A DNA stretch of 64,000 nt, taken from JAJXWB01 sp047605445 (lineage in GTDB: Bacteria; Pseudomonadota; Alphaproteobacteria; Rhizobiales; Beijerinckiaceae). Location: NCBI GenBank assembly GCA_047605445.1, contig JASGFP010000001.1, positions 61,501-125,500 on the forward strand, in the 5' to 3' direction. Positions within the stretch are counted from its first letter, which is position 1, and the number at the start of each line of letters is the position of its first letter. Position numbers and translations under genes: made by a program. Below the pieces are notes generated by a model, which ran no database searches, was not told the DNA's origin, and saw nothing but the letters and a program-made list of their open reading frames with translations. Shown in pieces: positions 48,334 through 59,793 of this stretch.

Positions 48334-50496
48334 ATGACCGGCTCCTATGTCCGCCACGGCGCGATCGAAATCGCCGAGGAACTTCACGCCTTCGTCGAAA
48401 ACGAAGCCTTGCCCGGCACGGGCCTGTCGCCGAAGGCTTTCTGGGATGGATTGGAGAAAGTTCTCGTCGACCTCGCCCCGCGCAACAAGGCGCTGCTCGC
48501 CAGGCGCGACGATCTGCAGGCGAAGGTCGACGCGTGGCATCTGGCGGGCAAAGGCAAGGCGTTCGACCCCGCCGAATACAAGGCCTTCCTGACCGAGATC
48601 GGCTATCTCGTCCCTGTCGGCGCGGACTTCGCGATACGCACGCAGAACGTCGACGACGAGATCGCGCGTCTTGCGGGCCCGCAACTCGTCGTGCCCGTCA
48701 CCAATGCGCGCTACGCGCTCAACGCCGCCAACGCGCGCTGGGGCTCGCTCTACGACGCGCTCTACGGCACGGACGCCCTGCCCGGCCGTGAGACGGCCAA
48801 ACCCGGCTACGATCCGGCCCGTGGCGCGCAGGTGATCGCCTGGGCGCGCAAGTTCCTCGACGAGAATACGCCGCTGGCGCAGGGCTCGCACGCCGATGCG
48901 ACCGGCTATGCGGTGGTCAACGGCGCGCTCGTCGTCGCGCTGAAGGGCGGCGTGAAGACCGACCTGAAGAATGCCGCTGAATTTGTCGGCTACACCGGCG
49001 AGGCGTCGTCGCCGAAATCCGTCCTGCTCGCGCAGAACGGGCTGCACATCGAGATCGTCATCAACCGCGCGAGCCCGATCGGCAAGGACGATGCGGCGGG
49101 CGTTTCCGACGTGATCCTCGAATCCGCGCTCACCACCATTCAGGATTGCGAGGATTCGGTGGCCTGCGTCGACGCCGAAGACAAGGTCGGCGCCTATCGC
49201 AACTGGCTCGGCCTGATGAAGGGCGATCTCGTCGACACGTTCGACAAGGGCGGCAAGACGATGACGCGCCGCCTCGCCGCCGACCGCGTTTTCACCGCGC
49301 CGGACGGTTCGCAGAAGAAGCTGCATGGCCGCTCGCTGCTGCTCGTGCGCAATGTCGGCCATCTCATGACCATCGACGCCGTCAAGGTGAACGGCGCTGA
49401 TGCGCCGGAAGGAATCATCGACGGCATGGTGACCAGCGCGATCGCGCTGCACGACCTGAAGGGCTCGGGCGCGCTGAAGAACAGCCGCGCGGCCTCCGTC
49501 TATATCGTCAAGCCGAAGATGCATGGACCGGAGGAAGTCGCTTTCGCAAACGAACTCTTCGACCGAATCGAAGACGCGCTTGGGCTGCCGCGCAACACGC
49601 TCAAGATGGGCATCATGGACGAGGAGCGCCGCACCTCCGTCAATCTGAAGGAATGCATCCGTGCGGCGAAGGATCGCGTCGTATTCATCAACACGGGTTT
49701 TCTCGACCGCACCGGCGACGAGATGCACACGTCGATGGAGGCGGGCCCGATGGTGCGCAAGGCCGACATGCGCAACCAGAAATGGATTTCGGCCTACGAG
49801 GATTCCAACGTCGATATCGGTCTTCGCGCCGGCTTGCGCGGCAAGGCGCAGATCGGCAAGGGCATGTGGGCCATGCCCGACCTGATGGCCGACATGCTGC
49901 GCATCAAGATCGGCCATCCCAAGGCCGGCGCCAACACGGCATGGGTGCCCTCGCCGACCGCCGCGACGCTGCACGCCACCCACTATCATCAGGTGAACGT
50001 CGCAAAGACCCAGGAGGAAATAGCCAGGCGCAAGCCGGCGTCCGTCGACGACATTCTCACCATTCCGCTCGCCGACCGGCCGAACTGGTCGCCTGAGGAT
50101 GTGCAGGCCGAACTCGACAATAATGCGCAGGGCATTCTGGGCTATGTCGTGCGCTGGATCGACCAGGGCGTCGGCTGCTCCAAAGTGCCCGACATCCACG
50201 ACGTCGGCCTGATGGAAGACCGCGCGACGTTGCGCATCTCCTCGCAGCACATCGCCAACTGGCTGCATCACGGAATTTGCAGCGAAGAACAGGTCATGGC
50301 CACGATGAAAAAGATGGCCGCCGTCGTCGATCGCCAGAATGCCGGCGATCCGCTCTACGAGCCGATGGCGCCCTCATTCGACGGCGTCGCCTTCAAGGCG
50401 GCCTGCGATCTTGTGTTCAAGGGGCGCGAGCAGCCCTCGGGCTACACGGAGCCGGTTCTCCACGCGCGCCGGCGCGAGAAAAAAGCGCAGGCCTGA
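48334..50496 (+). CDS. glcB: Malate synthase G
   Basis: A 720-residue malate synthase G, the normal length. It condenses glyoxylate with acetyl-CoA. Conserved segments include TLKMGIMDEERRTSVNLKE, GFLDRTGDEMHTSMEAGPM and the C-terminal HQVNVAKTQEE. The catalytic aspartate region and the acetyl-CoA-binding domain are complete. It works in the glyoxylate cycle or in glyoxylate assimilation. It stands alone, 108 bases after iorB, with a GAGGAAAC ribosome-binding site before its ATG. Confidence 0.97.
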   Translation: MTGSYVRHGAIEIAEELHAFVENEALPGTGLSPKAFWDGLEKVLVDLAPRNKALLARRDDLQAKVDAWHLAGKGKAFDPAEYKAFLTEIGYLVPVGADFAIRTQNVDDEIARLAGPQLVVPVTNARYALNAANARWGSLYDALYGTDALPGRETAKPGYDPARGAQVIAWARKFLDENTPLAQGSHADATGYAVVNGALVVALKGGVKTDLKNAAEFVGYTGEASSPKSVLLAQNGLHIEIVINRASPIGKDDAAGVSDVILESALTTIQDCEDSVACVDAEDKVGAYRNWLGLMKGDLVDTFDKGGKTMTRRLAADRVFTAPDGSQKKLHGRSLLLVRNVGHLMTIDAVKVNGADAPEGIIDGMVTSAIALHDLKGSGALKNSRAASVYIVKPKMHGPEEVAFANELFDRIEDALGLPRNTLKMGIMDEERRTSVNLKECIRAAKDRVVFINTGFLDRTGDEMHTSMEAGPMVRKADMRNQKWISAYEDSNVDIGLRAGLRGKAQIGKGMWAMPDLMADMLRIKIGHPKAGANTAWVPSPTAATLHATHYHQVNVAKTQEEIARRKPASVDDILTIPLADRPNWSPEDVQAELDNNAQGILGYVVRWIDQGVGCSKVPDIHDVGLMEDRATLRISSQHIANWLHHGICSEEQVMATMKKMAAVVDRQNAGDPLYEPMAPSFDGVAFKAACDLVFKGREQPSGYTEPVLHARRREKKAQA

Positions 50497-50546
50497 GGCG
50501 CTGAAAATTACCGTTCGTTAACCGCGTTTAATGCATGGAAAGAGCG

Positions 50547-51239
50547 ATGTCGTTGCTCTTCCATCACCCCCTGTGCCCGCATTCGCGTTTCATCCGTCTG
50601 GCGCTTGCCGAATACGGGATCGACGTCGATCTGTTCGAGGAAAAAGCCTTCGAGCGGCGCGAGGACTTCCTGCTGATCGATCCCGCCGGCCGCACGCCGG
50701 TCCTGATAGCCGACGGCGGCCTCGTGGTCCCCGGCGCTGGCCCGATTGCGGAATGGCTTGACGAAGCATTCGGTCCGAACGAGCGCAGCGCGCGCCTGAT
50801 GCCGGGCGATATTGCCGGCCGCGTCGAGACGCGGCGGCTGATGGACTGGTTCAACCAGAAAATGTTCGCGGAAGTGACGGACTGGCTGGTGACGCAGAAG
50901 GTCTACAAACGGTTCATGCCATCCGGCGCCGGCGGCGGGGCGCCCGACATGGCTCTGGTGCGGGCGGCGCGGGCCAACATCCGGCATCATCTGGCCTATA
51001 TCGGTTTTCTGGTGTCGGAGAGGAACTGGCTGGCCGGGCCGCGCATGACCTACGCCGATCTGGCCGCGGCCGCGCACATATCCGTCGCCGATTATCTCGG
51101 CGACGTGCCCTGGGATGAGGACGAACTCGCCAAGGGCTGGTACCAGCGCGTCAAGTCCCGGCCGTCCTTTCGCGCCCTGCTCGCCGACCGCATGTTCGGC
51201 ATGGCGCCGAGCCAGGTCTACGCCGATCTCGATTTCTAG
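50547..51239 (+). CDS. fzlA: FzlA, FtsZ-binding glutathione S-transferase-like protein
   Basis: A 230-residue GST-fold protein. The start SLLFHHPLCPHSRFIRLALA and the C-terminal MAPSQVYADLDF are diagnostic of alphaproteobacterial FzlA, which curves FtsZ filaments and is essential for constriction in Caulobacter. The C-terminal tail is the part known to matter for function. I chose the ATG at 50547 because GGAAAGAGCG precedes it; an ATG at 50535 would add four residues. It is followed by queG, an order seen in related genomes. Confidence 0.88.
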   Translation: MSLLFHHPLCPHSRFIRLALAEYGIDVDLFEEKAFERREDFLLIDPAGRTPVLIADGGLVVPGAGPIAEWLDEAFGPNERSARLMPGDIAGRVETRRLMDWFNQKMFAEVTDWLVTQKVYKRFMPSGAGGGAPDMALVRAARANIRHHLAYIGFLVSERNWLAGPRMTYADLAAAAHISVADYLGDVPWDEDELAKGWYQRVKSRPSFRALLADRMFGMAPSQVYADLDF

Positions 51240-51288
51240 CATCGCGTAACGCTTGCATTGGCGCTGTGCGCGGCGCCATCGTGCCGCG

Positions 51289-52422
51289 ATGACGCTTGTC
51301 GCGACCATACGGACACAAGCGCGCGCGCTCGGCTTCGACGATTGCCGCGTTCTGCGCGCCGACGATGCGCCGCACCTGCGTGAACGCCTGTCGGCATGGC
51401 TCGCGGACGGGTGCGAAGGCGACATGGCGTGGATGCGCGAGACGTTCGAGCGCCGCGCCGCGCCGCGCTCGCTCTGGCCCGACGCGCGCTCGATCGTCAT
51501 GCTGGCGATGAATTACGGCCCGGATCGCGATCCGCTGGAAAACCTCGCACATGCCGATCGCGCGAACATCTCGGTCTACGCGCGCCATCGCGACTACCAC
51601 GAGATCGTCAAAGGCAAGCTCAAGCTGCTGGCGTCGAAAATCGTCGCGTCCGCAGGCGGCGATGTAAAGGTATTCGTCGATACCGCGCCTGTCATGGAAA
51701 AGCCCCTGGCTGAACGCGCAGGCCTCGGCTGGCAGGGCAAGCACACCAATCTCGTGTCGCGTCGCTATGGCTCGTGGCTTTTTCTCGGCTCGATCTTCAC
51801 GACGCTCGAATTGCCGGGAGACGATCCGGAAAGCGACCATTGCGGCGCCTGCGACGCCTGCATCCGCGCCTGTCCGACCGGGGCCATCGTCGCGCCCTAT
51901 CGCCTCGATGCGCGCCGCTGCATCTCGTATCTGACGATCGAACACAAGGGTTCGATACCGCACGAGTTCCGCCAGGCCATCGGCAATCGCATTTACGGCT
52001 GCGACGATTGTCTCGCGGTATGTCCCTGGAACAAGTTCGCGCGCGAGACCCATGAATCGAAGCTGGCCGCGCGAGCGGATCTGGTCACGCCGTCCCTCGC
52101 CCGGCTTCTCGCGATGGATGAGACGGAATTTCGATCCTTCTTTTCCGCAAATCCGGTCAAGCGGATCGGACATGTTCGTTTTCTGCGCAACGTTCTGATC
52201 TGCGCCGGCAATTCCGGCGACATCGCGCTGGCGCCGGCGGCGGACGCCCTGACCGCGCACGTTTCGCCCATCGTTCGGGGCGCGGCGATCTGGGCGCTGG
52301 CGCGCCTTACGCCCCGCCGCGCAGTCGCGTTGGCCGAAAGCCGCCTGTCGCTTGAGAACGACGCCTATGTCTGCGACGAATGGCGCCTCGTGTTGAACGG
52401 AGTGGAAAGCGTCCAGCCATGA
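51289..52422 (+). CDS. queG: Epoxyqueuosine reductase QueG
   Basis: A 377-residue cobalamin-dependent enzyme that completes queuosine in tRNA wobble position 34. The two [4Fe-4S] motifs are CGACDACIRACPTGAI and CDDCLAVCPWNKFA. The N-terminal cobalamin-binding domain has AGLGWQGKHTNLVSRRYGSW, and a HEAT-like repeat lies at the C-terminus (APAADALTAHVSPIVRGAA). The ATG at 51289 gives the family length. It overlaps the next gene by four bases. Confidence 0.95.
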   Translation: MTLVATIRTQARALGFDDCRVLRADDAPHLRERLSAWLADGCEGDMAWMRETFERRAAPRSLWPDARSIVMLAMNYGPDRDPLENLAHADRANISVYARHRDYHEIVKGKLKLLASKIVASAGGDVKVFVDTAPVMEKPLAERAGLGWQGKHTNLVSRRYGSWLFLGSIFTTLELPGDDPESDHCGACDACIRACPTGAIVAPYRLDARRCISYLTIEHKGSIPHEFRQAIGNRIYGCDDCLAVCPWNKFARETHESKLAARADLVTPSLARLLAMDETEFRSFFSANPVKRIGHVRFLRNVLICAGNSGDIALAPAADALTAHVSPIVRGAAIWALARLTPRRAVALAESRLSLENDAYVCDEWRLVLNGVESVQP

Positions 52423-53275
52423 GGCTTCTTGTATTCGGCGTCGGCTATTCGAGCATGGCGTATTTGCGGACCTATGCCGACGACTGGGCGCATGTCGCTG
52501 GAACAGTCCGCACGGCGGAGAAGGCCGCCAGTCTGGCGCGATCGATGCCGACCCTGAAGGCTCATGTCTTCGACAGCGACGTCGCCGATCCATGTATCGA
52601 TGAAGAAATTGCGCGGGCCGATGCGTTGCTCGTCTCGGTCCCGGCGCAAGGCGGGGATCCCGTCATTCGCCGCTGGCGCGCCGAGATCGCCGCTTCGCCA
52701 GTCAGCCGCATCGTCTATCTCTCGACGCTCGGCGTCTACGGCGACTCGGGCGGCGATTGGGTGGATGAATCGACGCCGGCCGATCCGGCGGTCGCACGCG
52801 GCGACGCCCGTCGCGCCGCCGAGGACGAATGGCTCGCGCTGGCGAATGCGTCGCGTAAGGTTTTCGTCTTGCGTCTTGCCGGCATCTACGGCCCCGGCCG
52901 CAACGCGATCGCCAACCTGCGCTCAGGAACCGCGCGACGTATCGTCAAGCCCGGACAGGTGTTCAATCGCATTCATGTCGACGACATCGCGCGCACGATC
53001 GCCGCATGCATGACGACGGACGCGCCCGGCGGAATCGTCAATGTCTGCGACGACGAACCGTCGCCGCCACAGGATGTGATCGTTCACGCCGCCGATCTCA
53101 TCGGCATATCGCCGCCGCCGGAAATCGCTTTCGCGGACGCCAATCTCTCGCCGATGGCGGCGACGTTCTGGACGAGTTGCAAGCGCGTCTCGAACCGCAA
53201 GCTGCGGCGCGAGCTTGGCGTCGAACTTGCCTATCCCACATACCGCGCAGGCCTCAAGTCGCTCCTGCCCGACGG

Positions 53276-53279
<4 letters not shown>
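52419..53279 (+). CDS. SDR-family NAD(P)-dependent epimerase-like protein (YeeZ type)
   Basis: A 286-residue Rossmann protein. It starts MRLLVFGVGYSSMAYLR, with the glycine-rich motif reduced to GVGYSS as in YeeZ-like proteins. It also has YLSTLGVYGDSGGDWVDE, where the active-site-type serine and tyrosine lie, and RLAGIYGPGRNAI. The reaction is unknown. The gene is translationally coupled to queG by an ATGA overlap. Its stop codon overlaps that of the convergent malic enzyme gene in a shared CTAG. Confidence 0.85.
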
Positions 53280-55591
<2,312 letters not shown>

Positions 55592-55634
55592 CGGTTTCCT
55601 CCCGGGCCGCATGTGCGGCGGCATTGGTCCAGAT

Positions 55635-56585
55635 TTAATCCGAATTTCGGTTCGAACGCGACGGTTCGAACGCGCTTTCGACCTGCGCGCGCGTTGGCGC
55701 GTCGGCGCCCGCCCGTGCGCAACACAGCGCAGCGGCGGCATTGGCGAAGTCGAGAAGCCCGGCGATCTCGTCCGCGCGGGCGTCCGACAATCGGGCGAGA
55801 ACATCCATCTGCAGTGCGCGCGCCAGAAAGGCGGCGATGAACGCATCGCCCGCGCCGACCGTGTCGGCGACCCTGACTGGACGGCCGGATCGGCTGACGG
55901 AGGCGCCCCGGACGAAAACGTCCGCGCCGGCCGCGCCACGCGTCAGGATGGTTACGGGCCCCTGCCGCGACCAGCGCGCGGCCATGTCCTGCGGGGCGTG
56001 ATCGGGAAATAGCCAGCAAAGGTCCTCATCGCTCGCCTTGACGATCTCGACCTGCTTCAGCCGCGCGGCGACGAGATCGCGCGCCGCCTCGCGCGGCGGC
56101 AGAAGGTTTGGCCGGATATTCACGTCGAAACTGCGGGTGCCGACGCCCTGCGCCGCATCGAGCGCCGCACTGACGGCCTGTCCCCAATCCCCGACAATCG
56201 CCGAGAAGGACGAGACGTGCAGGTGCGCAGCGCCGGCCAGCCAGTCCGGTCGAAGGTCGGGCGGGGCATGGGCCGTATCGGCCAGATGGATCGAATAGCG
56301 CGCGCTCTGCGTCTCGGACCCGCGCTCGACCAGGGACAGCGGGCTGGGTCGATCGTCCGGCGTGACGAGATCGGCCGACACGCCGGCGTCGTCGAGAATC
56401 GCCAGCATCCGGCGGCCCTGCTCGTCCCGCGACAGGCGGCCAACGAAGGCGGCAGGCGCGCCGAGCCTGCCGAGCGCCAGCGCGACATTGTAAGACGAGC
56501 CGCCGGGGACCGGCCGCCACAGGCCATCGCCCGCCGGCAGAACGTCGACCACGGCCTCGCCCATGGACAGGATTCGGGCTTGCAT
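55635..56585 (-). CDS. PfkB-family carbohydrate kinase (fructokinase-like)
   Basis: A 316-residue ribokinase-fold enzyme. The N-terminal GEAVVDVLPAGDG and PGGSSYNVALALGRLG are PfkB signature 1. The C-terminal VADTVGAGDAFIAAFLARAL is signature 2, with the catalytic aspartate in GAGDAF. The sugar is probably fructose, but the family cannot be resolved by eye. It lies 43 bases after maeB on the same strand and is divergent from recF. Confidence 0.9.
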   Translation of the reverse strand: MQARILSMGEAVVDVLPAGDGLWRPVPGGSSYNVALALGRLGAPAAFVGRLSRDEQGRRMLAILDDAGVSADLVTPDDRPSPLSLVERGSETQSARYSIHLADTAHAPPDLRPDWLAGAAHLHVSSFSAIVGDWGQAVSAALDAAQGVGTRSFDVNIRPNLLPPREAARDLVAARLKQVEIVKASDEDLCWLFPDHAPQDMAARWSRQGPVTILTRGAAGADVFVRGASVSRSGRPVRVADTVGAGDAFIAAFLARALQMDVLARLSDARADEIAGLLDFANAAAALCCARAGADAPTRAQVESAFEPSRSNRNSD

Positions 56586-56707
56586 GGCTCTTGGTAACGC
56601 GTGGGATCGAAAAAGGCAGGCCGATTTCTCGCGAAAGATTTGCGCAGCCTGTTTGCCGATCGCGTTTCCTCCTCGCAGGCCGCGACGAAAAATGGCAAGA
56701 GGCAGGC

Positions 56708-57868
56708 ATGACGGCCTCCGTCCTTCCGCGCCCCTCAGCCGATGATTCGCGCCGCCCGCATGTGCGGCGTGTGATTCTCGCCGACTATCGTTCCTATCCC
56801 GCGCTCGATCTCGACATAGACGCCGAGGTGGTGGCGCTGACCGGCGAGAACGGCGCCGGCAAGACGAACGTGCTGGAGGCGCTGTCGCTGTTCGCAGCCG
56901 GGCGCGGCCTGCGCCGGGCGGAGTTTTCCGATTGCGCCCGCGCCGGCGGCTCTGGCGGTTTTTCGGCGTCTATCGTGCTGCGCGACGACGACGGCGAGAC
57001 CCGGCTCGGCACCGGGCTCGACCCGGGCGGCGAAAGCGCCCGCAAATGCCGGATCGACGGCGCCCCCGTCGCCTCGCCGCGCGACTTTTCCGAACGTCTG
57101 CGCATCGTCTGGATGACTCCGGCGATGGACGGCCTGTTCGCCGGCTCGGCGGGCGACCGCAGGCGTTTTCTCGATCGGCTGGTGCTGACGGTCGATCCCG
57201 CGCACGGCTCGCGCGTCAGCGCGCTGGAGCGGGCGCTGCGCAACCGCAACCGGCTGCTGGAGGGCTACGCGGAGACCGCATGGCTCGACGCCGCCGAACG
57301 TGAGGTCGCCGAACTCGGCGTAGCCGTCACCGCCGCGCGGCTCGAAACCGTGTCCCGGCTGGCCGCGCTGGTGCAGTCCGAGCGCGACGACGCCTCGCCC
57401 TTTCCGTGGGCCGATTTTGCGCTGGCGGGCGACGTCGAAGCGCTGGTCGCCGCCTATTCCGCACTGGTGGCCGAGGACCGCTACCGCGACCTGCTGGCGT
57501 CCGGCCGCGCCCGAGACGCCGCGGCCGGGCGCACCCTGGTCGGCCCGCAGGCGAGCGATCTGGTGGTGCGCCACGGCCCCAAGGGCATCGAGGCGCGCGC
57601 CTGCTCCACCGGCGAGCAGAAGGCGCTGCTGACCGGGCTCGTGCTCGCCCATGCGCGGCTGGTGGCGGCCGTCAGCGGCATGGCGCCTCTGGTGCTGCTG
57701 GACGAGATAGCCGCCCATTTCGACCCCCGCCGCCGCCGCGCGCTCTACGAGGAACTGGCCCGGCTCGGAGGGCAGGCCTGGCTGACCGGCGCCGACCCGG
57801 CCGCCTTCGCCGATCTCGCCGGCCGCGCGCAGATTTTGCGCGTGACGCCGGGCCGGGTCGAGAGCTGA
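56708..57868 (+). CDS. recF: RecF, DNA replication/repair ATPase
   Basis: A 386-residue SMC-like ATPase. It has Walker A GENGAGKTNVLEA, the signature region ACSTGEQKALLTGLVLAHA and Walker B PLVLLDEIAAHFD. RecF loads RecA on gapped DNA with RecO and RecR. The ATG at 56708 gives the normal length after GAGGCAGG; an upstream frame adds 39 unlikely residues. It is one base before recQ and precedes gyrB. Confidence 0.95.
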   Translation: MTASVLPRPSADDSRRPHVRRVILADYRSYPALDLDIDAEVVALTGENGAGKTNVLEALSLFAAGRGLRRAEFSDCARAGGSGGFSASIVLRDDDGETRLGTGLDPGGESARKCRIDGAPVASPRDFSERLRIVWMTPAMDGLFAGSAGDRRRFLDRLVLTVDPAHGSRVSALERALRNRNRLLEGYAETAWLDAAEREVAELGVAVTAARLETVSRLAALVQSERDDASPFPWADFALAGDVEALVAAYSALVAEDRYRDLLASGRARDAAAGRTLVGPQASDLVVRHGPKGIEARACSTGEQKALLTGLVLAHARLVAAVSGMAPLVLLDEIAAHFDPRRRRALYEELARLGGQAWLTGADPAAFADLAGRAQILRVTPGRVES

Positions 57869-57869
57869 T

Positions 57870-59681
57870 ATGTCGCCCGCAACCCCATCGCGCGCCCATG
57901 CGCTCCTCAAATCCGTCTTCGGCTACGACGATTTCCGGCCCGGCCAGCAGGAGATCATCTCCGCTGTCCTCGCCGGCGGCCCGGTGCTGGCGATCATGCC
58001 GACAGGCTCCGGCAAATCCATGTGCTACCAGCTGCCGGCGCTGATCGAGGAGCGGCTGACGGTGGTCGTCTCGCCGCTGATCGCGCTGATGCGCGATCAG
58101 GTGACGCAATTGCGCGCGCTCGGCGTCTCCGCCGCCACGCTCAATTCGATGAATTCGGGCGAAGAGAACGCCGCCACGCGCCGCGCCATGCGCGATGGAG
58201 AATTGCGCCTGCTGTTCATCTCGCCGGAACGCCTGATGATGGACGGCCTGCTGAATGAATTGCGCCACGCCCGCCCGAAGCGGCTCGCGATCGACGAGGC
58301 CCATTGCGTTTCCGAATGGGGTCATGATTTCCGCCCCGAATATCGCCAGATAGGCGCGGCGATCGAGGAACTGGGCGGCCTGCAGGCGATCGGTCTGACC
58401 GCGACAGCCGACAGGGCGACGCGGGCCGACATAGCCCAGCGCCTGTTCGCGCAGCCGCCGCAGGTCTTCCTGCATTCGTTCGACCGGCCCAACATCGAGC
58501 TCAAATTCGCCGCGAAGGACCAGCCGAAGCGGCAATTGTCCCGCTTTCTGGACAGGCATCGCGGGGCGAGCGGCATCGTCTATTGCGGCTCGCGCCAGCG
58601 CACGGAGAGCCTCGCTGCCTATTTCGAGGAGCACGGCCACACCGCGGTCGCCTACCACGCGGGGCTGGAGCAAGCCCTCCGCAACCGCAACCAGGACCGC
58701 TTCCTGCAGGAGGACGGGGTGATCGCGGTCGCCACCGTCGCCTTCGGCATGGGCGTCAACAAGCCGGATGTGCGTTTCGTCGCCCATGCCGACATGCCCT
58801 CGTCTGTCGAGGCCTACTACCAGGAAATCGGCCGCGCCGGCCGCGACGGCCTGCCCGCCGACACGCTGACCCTCTACGGCCTCGACGACATGGCCTTCCG
58901 CCGCCGTCAGATCGACCAGAAGGATCTGACCGACGAACGCCGCCGCATCGAGCACGCGCGCTTTTCCGCACTCGCCATGCTCTGCGAGACACCGACCTGC
59001 CGTCGCCAGACGCTGCTGGCCTATTTCGACGAAAAAACAGAGCCTTGCGGCCGTTGCGACATCTGCCTTGGCCGCGTCGCCTCCTATGACGGCACGATCG
59101 ACGCCCAGAAGGCGCTTTCCGCCGTCTGGCGCACCGGCGAGCGCTTCGGCGCCGGCTATCTCTCCGACATCCTGCGCGGCGAGACGAGCGACGCCATTCG
59201 CCGCAACGGCCATCTGGGGCTCAAGACCTTCGGCGTCGGCGCCGACAGGTCGAAGCACGAATGGGCCTCTATCCTGCGCCAGCTCTTCGCGGCGGGCGCC
59301 CTGGCGACAGCCAGCGAGGAGCACGGCGGATTCTGCCTCACGGACAAGGGCGCCGACATTCTGAAAGGCCGGGAGCCGGTGCGCCTGCGCAGCGAGCCGC
59401 TGGCCCCTCGCGAGAGGCGTTCCTCGCCCGGCAGGATTCCGGCGCCCGCCAGCGCCGGCGACGAGCGGATACTGGCCGCCCTCAAGCGCAAGCGGATGGC
59501 GCTCGCCCGCGAGGAAGGGGTTCCGGCCTTCGTGATCTTCGCCGACCGGACGCTGATCGACATGGCGGAACGGCGCCCCGCGACGCTGGACGACATGCTC
59601 GAGGTCCACGGCGTCGGACAGCGCAAGCTCGCCCGCTACGGCGACGCTTTTCTGGAGGCGCTCGAGGAGGCGCTCCGGTAA
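57870..59681 (+). CDS. recQ: RecQ, ATP-dependent DNA helicase
   Basis: A 603-residue superfamily 2 helicase. Motif I is MPTGSGKSMCYQLPAL, motif II is DEAHCVSEWGHDFRPEY (a DEAH box), and motif VI is QEIGRAGRDG. A zinc-binding cysteine group follows (CETPTCRRQ, then CGRCDICLG), then a winged helix and a C-terminal HRDC domain (VPAFVIFADRTLIDMA). It directly follows recF. Its location between recF and gyrB is less usual than the direct recF-gyrB order. Confidence 0.96.
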   Translation: MSPATPSRAHALLKSVFGYDDFRPGQQEIISAVLAGGPVLAIMPTGSGKSMCYQLPALIEERLTVVVSPLIALMRDQVTQLRALGVSAATLNSMNSGEENAATRRAMRDGELRLLFISPERLMMDGLLNELRHARPKRLAIDEAHCVSEWGHDFRPEYRQIGAAIEELGGLQAIGLTATADRATRADIAQRLFAQPPQVFLHSFDRPNIELKFAAKDQPKRQLSRFLDRHRGASGIVYCGSRQRTESLAAYFEEHGHTAVAYHAGLEQALRNRNQDRFLQEDGVIAVATVAFGMGVNKPDVRFVAHADMPSSVEAYYQEIGRAGRDGLPADTLTLYGLDDMAFRRRQIDQKDLTDERRRIEHARFSALAMLCETPTCRRQTLLAYFDEKTEPCGRCDICLGRVASYDGTIDAQKALSAVWRTGERFGAGYLSDILRGETSDAIRRNGHLGLKTFGVGADRSKHEWASILRQLFAAGALATASEEHGGFCLTDKGADILKGREPVRLRSEPLAPRERRSSPGRIPAPASAGDERILAALKRKRMALAREEGVPAFVIFADRTLIDMAERRPATLDDMLEVHGVGQRKLARYGDAFLEALEEALR

Positions 59682-59793
59682 CGACGGATCGCCGTCGCAG
59701 GCCTAGGATTTTCCTGCATTTTTCCGTGGTTTCGGATAGACTGTCGGATGGCGAATCAAGGGGCTCGGACCGCGCCCCCAATCAAGCGAAAAA

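Noticed and set aside
48196..50271. A 691-residue open frame on the minus strand
   Set aside because: Antisense to malate synthase G; the motifs of GlcB are complete on the plus strand.
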